64,000 nucleotides of DNA from Mycolicibacterium bacteremicum. GTDB taxonomy: Bacteria > Actinomycetota > Actinomycetes > Mycobacteriales > Mycobacteriaceae. The stretch spans positions 29,574 through 93,573 of the forward strand of contig NZ_CALUAE010000015.1 in the NCBI RefSeq assembly GCF_943913955.1. Reading direction: 5' to 3'. A program made the translations under genes and the position numbers. Positions 33,388 through 43,217 of this stretch are shown here, one piece after another (within the stretch, counting starts at the first letter, position 1; each line of letters opens with the position of its first letter). Below the pieces are notes generated by a model. That model saw nothing but the letters and a program-made list of their open reading frames with translations. It had not been told where the DNA came from and did not search any database.

Positions 33388-34869
33388 ATGACCCTGCAGC
33401 AGATCCCGGCCACCGTCGGTGCCACCGAAGCCGGCGCCTTCTCCGATGATGTCGACGTGGTGGTCGTCGGGTTCGGCATCGCCGGTGGATGCGCGGCGGT
33501 GACCGCGGCCGAGTCCGGCGCCCGGGTGCTGGTGCTGGAGCGGGCCGCCGCGGCGGGGGGCACCACCTCGATGGCCGGCGGGCACTTCTACCTCGGTGGC
33601 GGCACGGCCGTGCAACAGGCGACCGGACATGAGGACAGTGCCGAGGAGATGTACAAGTACCTGGTCGCGGTGACCGAGGATCCGGAGCTCGACAAGATCC
33701 GGGCCTACTGCGAGCAGAGTGTCGAACACTTCGATTGGCTTGAGTCGCTTGGCTTTCAATTCGAGCGCAGCTATTACCCGGGCAAGGTCGTGGTGCCGCC
33801 GGGCACCGAGGGGTTGTCCTACACCGGCAACGAGAAGGTGTGGCCGTTCATCGAGCAGGCCAGGCCGGCGCCACGGGGCCATTCGGTGCCGGTGCCCGGC
33901 GAACTCGGCGGCGCCGACATGGTGATCCAGTTGCTGCTCAAGCGCGCCGCCGAACTCGGTGTGCAGTTCCGCTACGAGACCGGCGCCACCAACCTGGTGG
34001 TCTCCGACGGTGCCGTGGTCGGCGTGGCGTGGAAGCACTTCACCGAAACCGGTGCGGTCAAGGCGAAGTCGGTCGTCATCGCGGCGGGTGGCTTCGCGAT
34101 GAACGCCGAGATGGTGGCGCAGTACACCCCCGAGCTCGGGCAGGAACGCAAGACCAAGCACCACGGCATGGTGGCGCCCTACATCCTGGGTAATCCGAAC
34201 GACGACGGTCTGGGCATCAAACTGGGCGTGTCGGCGGGTGGGGTGGCCAAGAATCTGGACCAGGCGTTCATCACCGCGGCGGCCTACCCGCCGGAGATCC
34301 TGTTGACCGGGGTGATCGTGAACAAGGACGGTCGGCGGTTCGTCGCCGAGGACTCCTACCATTCCCGCACCTCGGCGTTCGTGCTCGACCAGCCCGACCA
34401 CGCCGCGTACCTGATCGTCGACGAGGCGCACATGCAGATGCCCGAGATGCCGCTGATCAAGTTCATCGACGGGTACGAGACCGTCGCCGAGATCGAGGAG
34501 GCGCTGGGAATCCCGTCCGGGAATCTGGCGGCCACGCTGGAGCGCTACAACGCCAACGCCGCGGCCGGGGTCGACCCCGACTTCCACAAGCAGCCGGATT
34601 ACCTTGCCGCACAGGACACCGGGCCGTTCGCGGCCTTCGACCTCACGCTCGGGGTGGCGATGTACTCCGGGTTCACCATGGGTGGCTTGACGGTGTCACT
34701 GGACGGCGAGGTGCTCGACGCGGCGGGTGCCCCGATCCCCGGGCTGTATGCGGCGGGGGCGTGCGCATCCAACATCGCCCGTGACGGTAAGGGGTACGCC
34801 AGCGGGGTGCAGCTGGGTGAGGGCTCGTTCTTCGGACGGCGGGCGGGCCGCCATGCGGCGCAGCGGTAG
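33388..34869 (+). CDS. 3-ketosteroid-dehydrogenase-like flavoprotein
   Basis: 493-aa FAD enzyme of the fumarate-reductase/KstD superfamily. FAD motif VVVVGFGIAGGCAAVTAAESGARVLVLER at about residues 24-52, and the C-terminal FTMGGLTVSLDGEVLDAAGAPIPGLYAAGACASNIARDGKGYASGVQLGEGSFFG that closes the site. It could introduce or remove a C=C bond in a steroid or related substrate. It is not a certain KstD, since the KstD-specific residues cannot be checked without alignment. GAGGAG precedes the ATG. Operon with the VOC gene, under the KstR-type box. Confidence 0.85.
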   Translation: MTLQQIPATVGATEAGAFSDDVDVVVVGFGIAGGCAAVTAAESGARVLVLERAAAAGGTTSMAGGHFYLGGGTAVQQATGHEDSAEEMYKYLVAVTEDPELDKIRAYCEQSVEHFDWLESLGFQFERSYYPGKVVVPPGTEGLSYTGNEKVWPFIEQARPAPRGHSVPVPGELGGADMVIQLLLKRAAELGVQFRYETGATNLVVSDGAVVGVAWKHFTETGAVKAKSVVIAAGGFAMNAEMVAQYTPELGQERKTKHHGMVAPYILGNPNDDGLGIKLGVSAGGVAKNLDQAFITAAAYPPEILLTGVIVNKDGRRFVAEDSYHSRTSAFVLDQPDHAAYLIVDEAHMQMPEMPLIKFIDGYETVAEIEEALGIPSGNLAATLERYNANAAAGVDPDFHKQPDYLAAQDTGPFAAFDLTLGVAMYSGFTMGGLTVSLDGEVLDAAGAPIPGLYAAGACASNIARDGKGYASGVQLGEGSFFGRRAGRHAAQR

Positions 34870-34888
34870 GTGCAGCGTCGCACCGAAC

Positions 34889-34935
34889 GTCGGCCTGTGT
34901 GCGAGATCTCGACGATTCTTCGCACACAAGCCGAC
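34889..34935. terminator. Bidirectional hairpin terminator
   Basis: 16-bp stem GTCGGCCTGTGTGCGA / TCGCACACAAGCCGAC with one mismatch and a 15-nt loop, between the convergent flavoprotein and ABC-transporter genes. Its flanks resemble those of the hairpin at 59727. Confidence 0.65.
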
Positions 34936-35010
34936 ACTCGAACTCAGGACGTCCGCGGGTGTGGCCGGCACGTCTACGAACGGCTGACACGCCGAGAGTG
35001 GGGGCGGGGA

Positions 35011-36945
35011 CTACTCCGGTTCGGAGGTCTGGCGGGGCTTGCCGGTCTCGGCGTCGACATCACCGAGCACCCACCGGCCGCCGCCGAGCAGATGCAGATG
35101 CTGCTCGTGATGCTGACCGACGGTGCTGCGATGGGTGACGCTGACCAGGATGGTGTCCGGCAGCTCCTGGCGCACCAGGTTGTACATGGTGTATTCCAGG
35201 CCCTCGTCCAGCGCCGAGGTGGCTTCGTCGAGGAAGACCACCCGCGGTTTGGTCAGCAGCACCCGCGCAAATGCGATGCGCTGCTGCTCGCCGGGTGAGA
35301 GCACCTTGACCCAGTCGGCCACCTCGTTCAGGCGGCCGGCCAACTGCGGCAGCGCCACCTTCTCCAGTGCGCTCGTCAGTTCCGCGTCGGTGAGCTCATC
35401 GGGACCCTTGGGGTAGGACACCACGGCGCGCAGATCGCCGAGCGGCACATAGGGCATCTGCGACAGGAAGATCGTCTCGTTGATGCCGTCCGGGCAGCGC
35501 AGCGTGCCACTGGTGAACGGCCACAGCTGGGCGAGGCTGCGCAGCAGGGTCGTCTTGCCGGTGCCGGACTGGCCGGTGATGATCAGCGTGTCCCCGGGAT
35601 ACATCGACAGATTCAGATCTTCGATCAGCACCTCACCGGACGGCGTCTGGACGTCGACGTCCTGGATCTCGACCGGGCAGCTGCCGCACGGCTCGACGGT
35701 CAGCTCGGGCAGTGCGCGGCCCTCTTCGTTGGCGATCACCAGGCCGTGCAGACGGATGATCGACGCCCGCCAGCCGGCGAACGCGTCGTAGGAGTTACGG
35801 AAGAACGACAGCGAATTCTGGATGCTGCCGAACGCCGACGAGGTCTGCGAGACATCGCCCAGCTGGATCTCGCCGGCGAACAGCCGCGGTGCCTGGATGA
35901 TCCACGGCAGCGGATTGATGATCTGGCTGACCGTCAGGTTCCAGCCGTAGAACCCGATCGACCGGTTCAGGTAGCGCTTGTAGTTGGCGACGATAGGTTC
36001 GAACCGCTTGCGCAGCTGCACCCGCTCGGCGACCTCGCCGCGGTAGAAGGCCACCGACTCCGAGGCGTCCCGCAGGCGCACCAGCGCGTACCGGAAGGCG
36101 GCGTTGTACTTCTCGTTGTCGAAGGTCAGCCGGATGATCGGGCGGCCGATCCAGAACGCGATGACCGTGGCGATGAGCACGTAGACGATCGCGATCCAGA
36201 ACATCGCGCGCGGGACGTTGACGCCGAACATCTCGTAGTTGCCCGACAGGTTCCACAGAATCGCGGTGAACGAAATGACCGATGCGATGGCCTCGATCGC
36301 CCCGAACAGCAGGGTGGCGCCGCTGGTGTTGTTCGGCGTGTTGGGCAGCGGTCCGATGTTGGCGGTGAAGATGTCGATATCGGCCTGGATGCGCTGATCC
36401 GGGTTGTCGATGGTGTCGTCGATGAACCGGCTGCGGTAGTACGCCTTGCCGTCGAGCCAGTCGTTGGTCAGCCGCCCGGTCAGCCAGGCGCGCCAGGCCA
36501 GCATGAACCGCTGCATCATGAACAGGTCGAGCATCACCCGGGTCACGTGGATGGTGGCCAGCACCGCGAAAGTCCAGATGGCGAACCAGAATCCGTCGAC
36601 CCCGGACTGGCGGACGGCCTCGTCGCCACCGGACAGACCCTGCACCGCAACCTGGGCGGCGCTCATCATGTCGTTGCCCTGGAAGCTCAGCAGCACATCG
36701 ATGCGCACGCCGGCGATGACCGACAGCAGGATCGCCGACAGCCACAACCAGACCGTCAGCGATTCCCGACCGGAGAAATAGGAACCGGTGACGCGCCAGA
36801 ACTGCCGACCCCAGGTGGTGAACTTCGCCAACAGCACCAGCACCACCAGGGTGCTCACCGCCGCGATGGCCCACGCCCGGGCGATCCAGATGAGCGAGGT
36901 GACCAGCTCGTCGCCCCAGTCCAGGGTCGGGGTGAACATTTCCAT
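35011..36945 (-). CDS. bacA: BacA/SbmA-type ABC transporter (permease-ATPase fusion)
   Basis: 644 aa, homologue of M. tuberculosis Rv1819c, which imports vitamin B12 and hydrophilic compounds such as bleomycin. An N-terminal SbmA/BacA-like membrane domain (about six TM helices, residues 10-370) is fused to an ATPase: Walker [14 protein letters not shown], signature [17 protein letters not shown], Walker [15 protein letters not shown]-loop VSVTHRS. The start may be the ATG at 36945 or at 36939. It is divergent from secA2 with 97 bp between. In M. tuberculosis ilvG separates the two genes; here it is missing. Confidence 0.92.
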   Translation of the reverse strand: MEMFTPTLDWGDELVTSLIWIARAWAIAAVSTLVVLVLLAKFTTWGRQFWRVTGSYFSGRESLTVWLWLSAILLSVIAGVRIDVLLSFQGNDMMSAAQVAVQGLSGGDEAVRQSGVDGFWFAIWTFAVLATIHVTRVMLDLFMMQRFMLAWRAWLTGRLTNDWLDGKAYYRSRFIDDTIDNPDQRIQADIDIFTANIGPLPNTPNNTSGATLLFGAIEAIASVISFTAILWNLSGNYEMFGVNVPRAMFWIAIVYVLIATVIAFWIGRPIIRLTFDNEKYNAAFRYALVRLRDASESVAFYRGEVAERVQLRKRFEPIVANYKRYLNRSIGFYGWNLTVSQIINPLPWIIQAPRLFAGEIQLGDVSQTSSAFGSIQNSLSFFRNSYDAFAGWRASIIRLHGLVIANEEGRALPELTVEPCGSCPVEIQDVDVQTPSGEVLIEDLNLSMYPGDTLIITGQSGTGKTTLLRSLAQLWPFTSGTLRCPDGINETIFLSQMPYVPLGDLRAVVSYPKGPDELTDAELTSALEKVALPQLAGRLNEVADWVKVLSPGEQQRIAFARVLLTKPRVVFLDEATSALDEGLEYTMYNLVRQELPDTILVSVTHRSTVGQHHEQHLHLLGGGRWVLGDVDAETGKPRQTSEPE

Positions 36946-37042
36946 GCGGGCAAGGTACCTCGTGCGGCTGTCCGGAGGGAGTTGCGCAGCCGGGGTGCCG
37001 TCCGCACGGCGCTGCTGCCACGGTGTTGCTCCCGCGTACCGT

Positions 37043-39412
37043 ATGACTGTGGCTGTGAGTTCCAAGACCTCCAAGGCGTCCAAGTCCGGCGGCGTGAAGA
37101 CCGGACGGTTGAGCAACCGGTTCTGGAAGCTGCTGGGTGCCAGCACCGACAAGGACCAGGCGAAGTCCATGACCGCGGTGCGGGCATCGGCCACCTTCGA
37201 CGACAAGGCCGCCGGCCTCGACGATGAGCAGCTGCGCAAGGCCGCCGGGCTGCTGAACCTCGACGACCTGGCCGACTCGTCGGACATCCCGCAGTTCCTG
37301 GCGCTGGTCCGGGAGGCCTCCGAACGGGCGATCTCGCTGCGCCCGTTCGATGTTCAGCTCCTCGGCGCGCTGCGCATGCTGGCCGGCGATGTCGTCGAGA
37401 TGGCCACCGGTGAGGGCAAGACCCTGGCCGGCGCCATCGCCGCCGCCGGGTACGCCATCGGCGGTCGCAGCGTGCACGTCATCTCCGTCAACGACTACCT
37501 GGCCCGCCGCGATGCCGAGTGGATGGGCCCGCTGTTGGAAGCGCTCGGTCTCACCGTCGGGTGGCTCACCGCGGACTCCACCCCCGAGCAGCGGCGGGCG
37601 GCCTACGCGTGCAACGTGACCTACGGGTCGGTCAACGAGATCGGCTTCGACGTGCTGCGCGATCAGCTGGTCATCTCCGTCGACGACCTGGTCTCACCCA
37701 GCCCGGACGTGGCGCTCATCGACGAGGCGGACTCGGTGCTGGTCGACGAGGCACTGGTGCCGCTGGTGCTGGCGGGTACCTCGCACCGCGAGACCCCGCG
37801 GGTGGAGATCATCCGCCTGGTCGGCGAGCTGCGTGAAGGCGCCGAGTACGAGACCGACGCCGACCGCCGCAACGTGCAGCTCACCGACGCCGGGGCGCGC
37901 AAGCTGGAGGCCGCGCTGGGCAACATCGACCTGTACTCCGAGGAGCACGTCGGTACGACGCTGACCGAGATCAACGTGGCGTTGCACGCCCACGTACTGC
38001 TGGAGCGCGATGTGCACTACATCGTCCGCGATGACGCGGTGCACCTGATCAACGCCTCCCGCGGCCGGATCGCCTCCTTGCAGCGCTGGCCGGACGGACT
38101 GCAGGCCGCGGTCGAGGCCAAGGAGGGCATCGACATCACCGAGACCGGTGAGGTGCTCGACACCATCACCGTGCAGGCACTGATCAACCGCTATCCGCGG
38201 GTCTGCGGTATGACCGGCACCGCACTGGCGGCCGGTGAACAGCTGCGCCAGTTCTACAAGCTCGGCGTGTCGCCGATCCCGCCGAACACCCCGACCGTGC
38301 GCGAGGACGAGGCCGACCGGGTGTACATCACGGTGGCGGCCAAGAACGACGCCATCGTCGAGCACATCACCGAGGTGCATGCGACCTCGCAGCCCATCCT
38401 GGTCGGCACCCGCGATGTCGCCGAATCCGAGGAACTGCACGAGCGGCTGCTCAAGGCCGGCATCCCGGCGGTGGTGCTCAACGCGAAGAACGACGCCGAG
38501 GAGGCCGCCGTCATCGCCGAGGCCGGCGCGCAGGGCCGGGTGACCGTGTCCACACAGATGGCCGGCCGCGGTACCGACATCCGCCTGGGCGGCTCCGACG
38601 TCGACGAGGACGATGCCGAGAAGGAGCGCGTCGCCGAACTCGGCGGCCTGCACGTCATCGGCACCGGCCGGCACTACACCGAGCGGCTGGACAACCAGCT
38701 GCGCGGCCGTGCCGGACGGCAGGGCGATCCTGGATCCTCGGTGTTCTTCTCCAGCTGGGAGGACGATGTCGTCGTCGCCCACCTGGACCCGACCAAGCTG
38801 CCGCTGCAGCACGACGGGGACGGCCGGATCACCAGTCCCAAGGCCGCCGCGCTGCTGGACCACGCCCAGCGGGTGGCCGAGGGCAAGACCCTGGACCTGC
38901 ACGCCAACACCTGGCGCTACAACCAGCTGACCGCACAGCAGCGCGCCATCCTGGTCGACCGCCGCGACACCCTGCTGCGTACCGACGCCGCCCGGGAGGA
39001 ACTCGAAGAGCGCTCGCCCAAGCGGTACGCCGAGATCGCCGAGAAGGTGTCGCAGGAACGCCTGACCGAGATCTGCCGGCTGATCATGCTGTATCACCTG
39101 GACCGCGGCTGGGCCGACCACCTGGCGTACTTGGCCGACATCCGGGAGAGCATCAGCCTGCGCGCGCTGGGCAACCAGAGCCCGCTCGACGAGTTCCACC
39201 GGATGGCGGTCGACGCGTTCGCCTCACTGGCCGCCGACGCGATCGAGGCGGCCCAGCAGACCTTCGACACCGCCAACATCGTCGACAGTGATGCCGGCCT
39301 GGACCTGACCCGGCTGGCGCGGCCGACCTCGACGTGGACGTACATGATCCACGACGACCCGCTGGCCGACAACGCCATGTCGGCGCTGAGCCTGCCGGGT
39401 GTGTTCCGCTAG
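37043..39412 (+). CDS. secA2: Accessory Sec translocase ATPase SecA2
   Basis: 789 aa, close to the 808-aa M. tuberculosis SecA2. It powers export of a small set of proteins, often without a classical signal peptide, alongside SecA1. Walker A is [13 protein letters not shown], the DEAD-type box is [14 protein letters not shown], and the second helicase domain has [14 protein letters not shown] and [12 protein letters not shown]. It lacks the zinc-binding C-terminal tail of housekeeping SecA, as expected. The N-terminus [19 protein letters not shown] is typical. The ATG at 37043 directly follows TACCGT; if that is the -10, the GTG at 37049 would be the true leaderless start. Confidence 0.96.
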   Translation: MTVAVSSKTSKASKSGGVKTGRLSNRFWKLLGASTDKDQAKSMTAVRASATFDDKAAGLDDEQLRKAAGLLNLDDLADSSDIPQFLALVREASERAISLRPFDVQLLGALRMLAGDVVEMATGEGKTLAGAIAAAGYAIGGRSVHVISVNDYLARRDAEWMGPLLEALGLTVGWLTADSTPEQRRAAYACNVTYGSVNEIGFDVLRDQLVISVDDLVSPSPDVALIDEADSVLVDEALVPLVLAGTSHRETPRVEIIRLVGELREGAEYETDADRRNVQLTDAGARKLEAALGNIDLYSEEHVGTTLTEINVALHAHVLLERDVHYIVRDDAVHLINASRGRIASLQRWPDGLQAAVEAKEGIDITETGEVLDTITVQALINRYPRVCGMTGTALAAGEQLRQFYKLGVSPIPPNTPTVREDEADRVYITVAAKNDAIVEHITEVHATSQPILVGTRDVAESEELHERLLKAGIPAVVLNAKNDAEEAAVIAEAGAQGRVTVSTQMAGRGTDIRLGGSDVDEDDAEKERVAELGGLHVIGTGRHYTERLDNQLRGRAGRQGDPGSSVFFSSWEDDVVVAHLDPTKLPLQHDGDGRITSPKAAALLDHAQRVAEGKTLDLHANTWRYNQLTAQQRAILVDRRDTLLRTDAAREELEERSPKRYAEIAEKVSQERLTEICRLIMLYHLDRGWADHLAYLADIRESISLRALGNQSPLDEFHRMAVDAFASLAADAIEAAQQTFDTANIVDSDAGLDLTRLARPTSTWTYMIHDDPLADNAMSALSLPGVFR

Positions 39413-39415
39413 GTT
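39410..39415 (+). promoter_or_regulatory. -10 element overlapping the secA2 stop codon (TAGGTT)
   Basis: TAGGTT begins with the TAG of secA2 and ends 7 nt before the pgsA ATG at 39423. Confidence 0.45.
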
Positions 39416-39422
39416 TCTAGCC

Positions 39423-40064
39423 ATGGGCGGGCCCGAAGCGGGGGAGACACAGCGCGACCCGGGTCGGGACCGGGTGCTCACGATCCCGAATGTGCTCTCG
39501 GTGATCCGGCTGATCCTGGTACCGGTCTTCCTGTACCTGCTGCTGATCTCCGATCAGATCGCACTCGCCGTCGCGATTCTCATGTTCAGCGGGTTCTCCG
39601 ACTGGGCGGACGGCAAGATCGCCCGGCTGGTGGACAACCAGTCCTCCCGGCTCGGCGAGCTGCTGGACCCCGCCGTGGACCGCATCTACATGGTGGTGGT
39701 CCCGGTGGCCCTGGCCGCCGCCGGCGTGGTGCCGTGGTGGTTCGTCATCGTGCTGCTGGGCCGCGACCTGGTACTGGCGGCGACCCTGCCGCTGCTGCGT
39801 TCACGCGGGTTGACCGCACTGCCGGTCACCTACCTGGGCAAGGGCGCCACCTTCGCGCTGATGTCCGGACTGCCGCTGGTGCTGCTCGGGCAGTTCGACG
39901 CGCTGTGGAGCCGGGTCATCCTGGCCTGCGGCTGGGCGTTCCTGATCTGGGGTCTGGCGCTGTACCTGTGGTCGGCGGTGCTCTACCTGGCGCAGGTCCG
40001 GCTGGTGCTACGGCGGCTGCCGCGCCGCGCTGCGCCGCCGCGTGAGCGGGTCGGCGATGGCTGA
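39423..40064 (+). CDS. pgsA: CDP-alcohol phosphatidyltransferase (PgsA2-like)
   Basis: 213-aa membrane enzyme. The catalytic motif D-G-x2-A-R-x8-G-x3-D-x3-D reads ADGKIARLVDNQSSRLGELLDPAVD at about residues 63-87, fully intact. Several TM helices follow. It corresponds to M. tuberculosis Rv1822 (pgsA2), proposed to make phosphatidylglycerophosphate or a related phospholipid; the exact product is not certain. Its last bases overlap the start of the DUF881 gene. Confidence 0.9.
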   Translation: MGGPEAGETQRDPGRDRVLTIPNVLSVIRLILVPVFLYLLLISDQIALAVAILMFSGFSDWADGKIARLVDNQSSRLGELLDPAVDRIYMVVVPVALAAAGVVPWWFVIVLLGRDLVLAATLPLLRSRGLTALPVTYLGKGATFALMSGLPLVLLGQFDALWSRVILACGWAFLIWGLALYLWSAVLYLAQVRLVLRRLPRRAAPPRERVGDG

Positions 40065-40965
40065 GCGGTCGGGTTCGCTGGGCGGCTACAACCCGCGGGC
40101 CGGGCTGAATGCCCACGAAGCCGGTGCGCCGCAACGTATCCCGGTGCCATCGCTGCTTCGTTCGCTGCTCACCGACCATCTGGATCCCGGTTACGCCGCG
40201 GCGGCCGCCACCCGGGCCACGGCGCCGCCCGGGCGTGCCAGGAACTGGGCATGGACGTTGCTGGCCGGACTGACGGTGGGGGCGGTGTTCGCCGCGGCGG
40301 CATCGCAGGCCCAGTCACTGGCGCCGGCGAACCGGCAGACCCAGCTGGTGCTCTCCGAGAGTGCGCGCGCCGCCGAAGCGCGCACCGACGCGGTCGAGGC
40401 GACCCGCGACGAACTGTCCGCCCGGGTGGAAACCGAGCGGCGCAGCCGGCTGGCCGGTGACGAGCAGGGCCGGGCGCTGCTGGCCCGGCTCGACGAGGCT
40501 GAATTCGCCGCCGCCGTCACCCCGGCGATCGGGCCGGGCGTCACCGTCACCGTCACCGATCCCGGGGTGTCCCGCGATCTGACCGATGTCAGCAAGCAGC
40601 GGGTCGCGGGCAGCCGGCAGGTCATCCTGGACCGCGATCTGCAGCTGGTGGTCAACTCGTTGTGGGTCGGCGGCGCGGAGGCCGTCTCCGTCGGCGGCGT
40701 GCGGGTGGGGCCGAACGTGACCATCCGCCAGGCCGGTGGCGGCATCCTCGTCGACAACCGGCCCATCACCAGCCCATATGCGGTGATCGCGCTGGGCCCG
40801 CCGCACGGTATCGCCGATGTGTTCGCCCGCAGCCCCGGCATGCAACGGCTCACGCTGCTCCAGCGGTCCTATGGGGTCGGCGTTACGGTCAGTACCGGCG
40901 AGGCCCTCAACGTGCCGGGTGGTTCGACCCGCGAGATCCGCTTCGCCAGAGAGATCGGGCGATGA
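40057..40965 (+). CDS. DUF881 membrane protein (Rv1823-like)
   Basis: 302 aa. A cytosolic N-terminus of about 70 residues, one TM helix (WAWTLLAGLTVGAVFAAAASQA, about 72-93), a coiled-coil-like stretch (ESARAAEARTDAVEATRDELSARVETERRSR) and an outer DUF881 domain (GVTVTVTDPG ... VILDRDLQLVVNSLWVGGAEAVSVGGVRV). Two DUF881 genes flank sbp here, as in other actinobacteria, suggesting a membrane complex linked to envelope or division. I chose the ATG at 40057; a GTG at 40042 is also in frame. Confidence 0.9.
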   Translation: MAERSGSLGGYNPRAGLNAHEAGAPQRIPVPSLLRSLLTDHLDPGYAAAAATRATAPPGRARNWAWTLLAGLTVGAVFAAAASQAQSLAPANRQTQLVLSESARAAEARTDAVEATRDELSARVETERRSRLAGDEQGRALLARLDEAEFAAAVTPAIGPGVTVTVTDPGVSRDLTDVSKQRVAGSRQVILDRDLQLVVNSLWVGGAEAVSVGGVRVGPNVTIRQAGGGILVDNRPITSPYAVIALGPPHGIADVFARSPGMQRLTLLQRSYGVGVTVSTGEALNVPGGSTREIRFAREIGR

Positions 40966-40981
40966 ACACCACGGGACAGAC

Positions 40982-41314
40982 ATGATCGGCATCGCGGCGC
41001 TCGTCGTCGGCATCGTGCTCGGACTGGTGTTCCACCCCGACGTGCCCGAGGCCATCCAGCCGTATCTGCCGATCGCGGTGGTCGCCGCGCTCGACGCCGT
41101 CTTCGGTGGCCTGCGCGCCTATCTGGAGCGCATCTTCGACTCGAAGGTGTTCGTGGTCTCCTTCGTCTTCAACGTGCTGGTGGCGGCGCTCATCGTCTAC
41201 GTCGGGGATCAGCTCGGTGTCGGCACCCAGCTGTCCACCGCGATCATCGTGGTGCTCGGCATCCGGATCTTCGGCAACGCCGCCGCGTTGCGCCGCCGGC
41301 TGTTCGGGGCGTGA
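40982..41314 (+). CDS. sbp: Small basic protein Sbp (DUF1290)
   Basis: 110 aa, three hydrophobic helices (MIGIAALVVGIVLGLVF; YLPIAVVAALDAVFGGLRAYL; VFVVSFVFNVLVAALIVYVGDQL). It matches Bacillus Sbp/DUF1290 over its whole length, including the AIQPYLPIAVVAALDAVFGGLRA signature. The function is unknown. Its stop overlaps the next DUF881 start (TGATG). Confidence 0.92.
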   Translation: MIGIAALVVGIVLGLVFHPDVPEAIQPYLPIAVVAALDAVFGGLRAYLERIFDSKVFVVSFVFNVLVAALIVYVGDQLGVGTQLSTAIIVVLGIRIFGNAAALRRRLFGA

Positions 41315-42096
41315 TGATGGCCGAGCACACCGCCCGCGAGGAGCCCGAACACGGCAGACACGAGATGCCCGACGACGCCGCGCCGCGGGTCCGGCGCAGC
41401 CGGTCGCAGCTGGTGTTCGGCACGCTCGGGGTGCTGCTGTGCCTGCTACTCGGTGTCGCGATCGCCACCCAGGTCCGGCAGACCAGCTCCGGGGACTCGC
41501 TGGATTCCGCCCGCCCGGCCGATCTGCTGGTGCTGCTGGACTCGCTGCAGCAGCGCGAGGCCGCGCTCAACACCGAGGTCGCCGATCTGCAGCAGACCCT
41601 CAACTCGCTGCAGGCCTCCGGCAGCAGCGACCAGGCGGCCATCGAGAACGCCCAGGCCCGCCTCGAGGCGCTGTCGATCCTGATCGGCACCGTCGCCGCG
41701 GTGGGACCGGGTGTGACCATCACCATCGAGGACGCCACCCGCGGCGTGTCGCCGGAGACCATGCTCGACGTCATCAACGAACTGCGGGCCGCCGGCGCCG
41801 AGGCGATGGAGCTGCGCGGGTCGGGCGATGTCGATCCGGTCAGGGTGGGGGTGGACACCTGGGTGGTCGGTGCCCCCGGTGCGCTGATCATCGACGGTGT
41901 CACCGTGGGCGCCCCGTATTCGGTTCTGGCCATTGGGGATCCACCGACGCTCGCGGCGGCGATGAACATCCCCGGCGGGGCGATGGACAGCGTCAAGCGG
42001 GTGGGCGGGTCGATGACGGTCACCCAGTCCGAGGTCATCGATGTGACCGCCTTGCGGCAACCGAAACCTCGCCAATACGCTCAGCCCGTCAAGTAA
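41314..42096 (+). CDS. DUF881 membrane protein (Rv1825-like)
   Basis: 260 aa. One TM helix (QLVFGTLGVLLCLLLGVAIATQV, about 32-54), a coiled-coil segment (LQQREAALNTEVADLQQTLNSLQA) and a C-terminal DUF881 domain (GPGVTITIEDATRG ... LDVINELRAAGAEAMELRGSGDV). It is a paralogue of the gene two places upstream; both outer domains end with a TVTQSEVIDV-like strand. GTG, ATG and ATG codons run in tandem at 41311-41319; I use 41314, coupled to the sbp stop. Confidence 0.9.
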   Translation: MMAEHTAREEPEHGRHEMPDDAAPRVRRSRSQLVFGTLGVLLCLLLGVAIATQVRQTSSGDSLDSARPADLLVLLDSLQQREAALNTEVADLQQTLNSLQASGSSDQAAIENAQARLEALSILIGTVAAVGPGVTITIEDATRGVSPETMLDVINELRAAGAEAMELRGSGDVDPVRVGVDTWVVGAPGALIIDGVTVGAPYSVLAIGDPPTLAAAMNIPGGAMDSVKRVGGSMTVTQSEVIDVTALRQPKPRQYAQPVK

Positions 42097-42125
42097 GTCC
42101 GCGTGAATCCGCCCAAAGGAGCCCA

Positions 42126-42521
42126 GTGAGCGAGATCCCGTCCGATCTGCAGTACACCGCCGAGCACGAGTGGGTGCGCCGCACCGGTGCGGACACCGTC
42201 CGGGTGGGCATCACCGACTACGCGCAGGCCGCGCTCGGCGACGTGGTGTTCGTGCAGTTGCCCGACGTCGGGGCGGCGGTGAGCGCCGGTGACAGCTTCG
42301 GTGAGGTCGAGTCCACCAAGTCGCTGTCGGATCTGTACGCGCCGATCACCGCGAAAGTCGTTGCGGTCAATGATGAGCTGGAGTCCAATCCGGAGCTGGT
42401 GAACTCCGATCCGTACGGTGCCGGCTGGCTGGTGGAACTGCAGACCGAGACGGCCCCGGAGCCCGGTGCGTTGCCGGATCTGTTGGACGCTGACGGCTAC
42501 CGGGCAATCCTGCCCGAGTAG
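42126..42521 (+). CDS. gcvH: Glycine cleavage system H protein
   Basis: 131 aa. Carries the lipoyl-lysine in EVESTKSLSDLY, in the fold context TAEHEWVR ... ALGDVVFVQLPDVG. It shuttles the aminomethyl group between P, T and L proteins of the glycine cleavage complex. The P protein gene (gcvP) is in this window at 56.9 kb; gcvT is not. The GTG at 42126 has an AAAGGAG site. Confidence 0.95.
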   Translation: MSEIPSDLQYTAEHEWVRRTGADTVRVGITDYAQAALGDVVFVQLPDVGAAVSAGDSFGEVESTKSLSDLYAPITAKVVAVNDELESNPELVNSDPYGAGWLVELQTETAPEPGALPDLLDADGYRAILPE

Positions 42522-42657
42522 GTGTTGTTAGGGTTTTGCGGATCGGTTCATCAAGGACAGGCGTGCGCACGACCGCGTCGGACGGATCCGGCGGTGGTGG
42601 GCCCAACGGCCTGCCAAGCGCGGTACCGTCGACGTAAGACGTAAACCACGGTCCGTG

Positions 42658-42676
42658 GGGGCTGCCGGACAGCCCC
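42658..42676 (+). other. Hairpin in the garA leader
   Basis: GGGGCTG-CCGGA-CAGCCCC, 7-bp stem with a 5-nt loop, about 48 bp before garA, preceded by the palindrome CCACGGTCCGTGG (42646-42658). The 203 bp between gcvH and garA hold no gene; possible -10 elements are TACCGT at 42624 and the TAAGAC just after. The hairpin could be a gcvH terminator remnant or a garA leader structure. Confidence 0.35.
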
Positions 42677-42724
42677 GACGGCCACCGGCCAGGCACGCCA
42701 CAGCAGCCAGCAGAGGAGCAGCGG

Positions 42725-43189
42725 GTGACGGAGAACAGCAACTTTCAGGCCGACCAGTCCGACGAAGTGACGGTGGAGACGACCTCGGTTTTCCGCGCCG
42801 ACTTCCTCAACGAACTGGATGCCCCGGCCAGCACCGGCACCGAGAGTTCGGTGTCGGGCGTCGAGGGTTTGCCTGCGGGTTCGGCACTTCTCGTCGTCAA
42901 GCGCGGACCCAATGCGGGCTCGCGCTTCCTGCTGGACCAGGCCACCACCTCGGCCGGTCGCCATCCCGACAGCGACATCTTCCTCGACGACGTGACGGTC
43001 AGCCGCCGGCATGCCGAGTTCCGGCTGGAGTCCGGTGAGTTCCAGGTCGTCGACGTCGGCAGCCTGAACGGCACCTACGTCAACCGCGAACCGGTCGATT
43101 CGGCCGTGCTGGCCAACGGCGACGAGGTGCAGATCGGCAAGTTCCGGCTGGTCTTCCTGACCGGTCCCAAGACCGACGACGCCGGCTGA
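42725..43189 (+). CDS. garA: FHA-domain regulator GarA
   Basis: 154 aa. N-terminal phospho-acceptor motif VETTS (T19/T20), the site PknG and PknB phosphorylate in other mycobacteria, followed by one FHA domain ([24 protein letters not shown] and [15 protein letters not shown]). Unphosphorylated GarA inhibits 2-oxoglutarate dehydrogenase and NAD-glutamate dehydrogenase and activates glutamate synthase; phosphorylation makes the FHA bind its own N-terminus. The GTG start has an AGAGGAG site. gcvH upstream links one-carbon and nitrogen metabolism. Confidence 0.96.
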   Translation: MTENSNFQADQSDEVTVETTSVFRADFLNELDAPASTGTESSVSGVEGLPAGSALLVVKRGPNAGSRFLLDQATTSAGRHPDSDIFLDDVTVSRRHAEFRLESGEFQVVDVGSLNGTYVNREPVDSAVLANGDEVQIGKFRLVFLTGPKTDDAG

Positions 43190-43217
43190 GGCGCCGGAGC
43201 GCCTGCGCGAGGATCAG

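Noticed and set aside
33388..34869. Calling the flavoprotein KstD itself
   Set aside because: The superfamily and KstR box fit, but KstD-specific catalytic residues cannot be verified by eye, so only a family-level name is given.
37694..39199. 500-codon minus-strand frame inside secA2
   Set aside because: SecA2 is intact on the plus strand; the antisense protein has no recognisable fold.
41106..42125. Upstream extension of gcvH
   Set aside because: The frame is open, but overlaps sbp and DUF881; gcvH is complete from the GTG at 42126.
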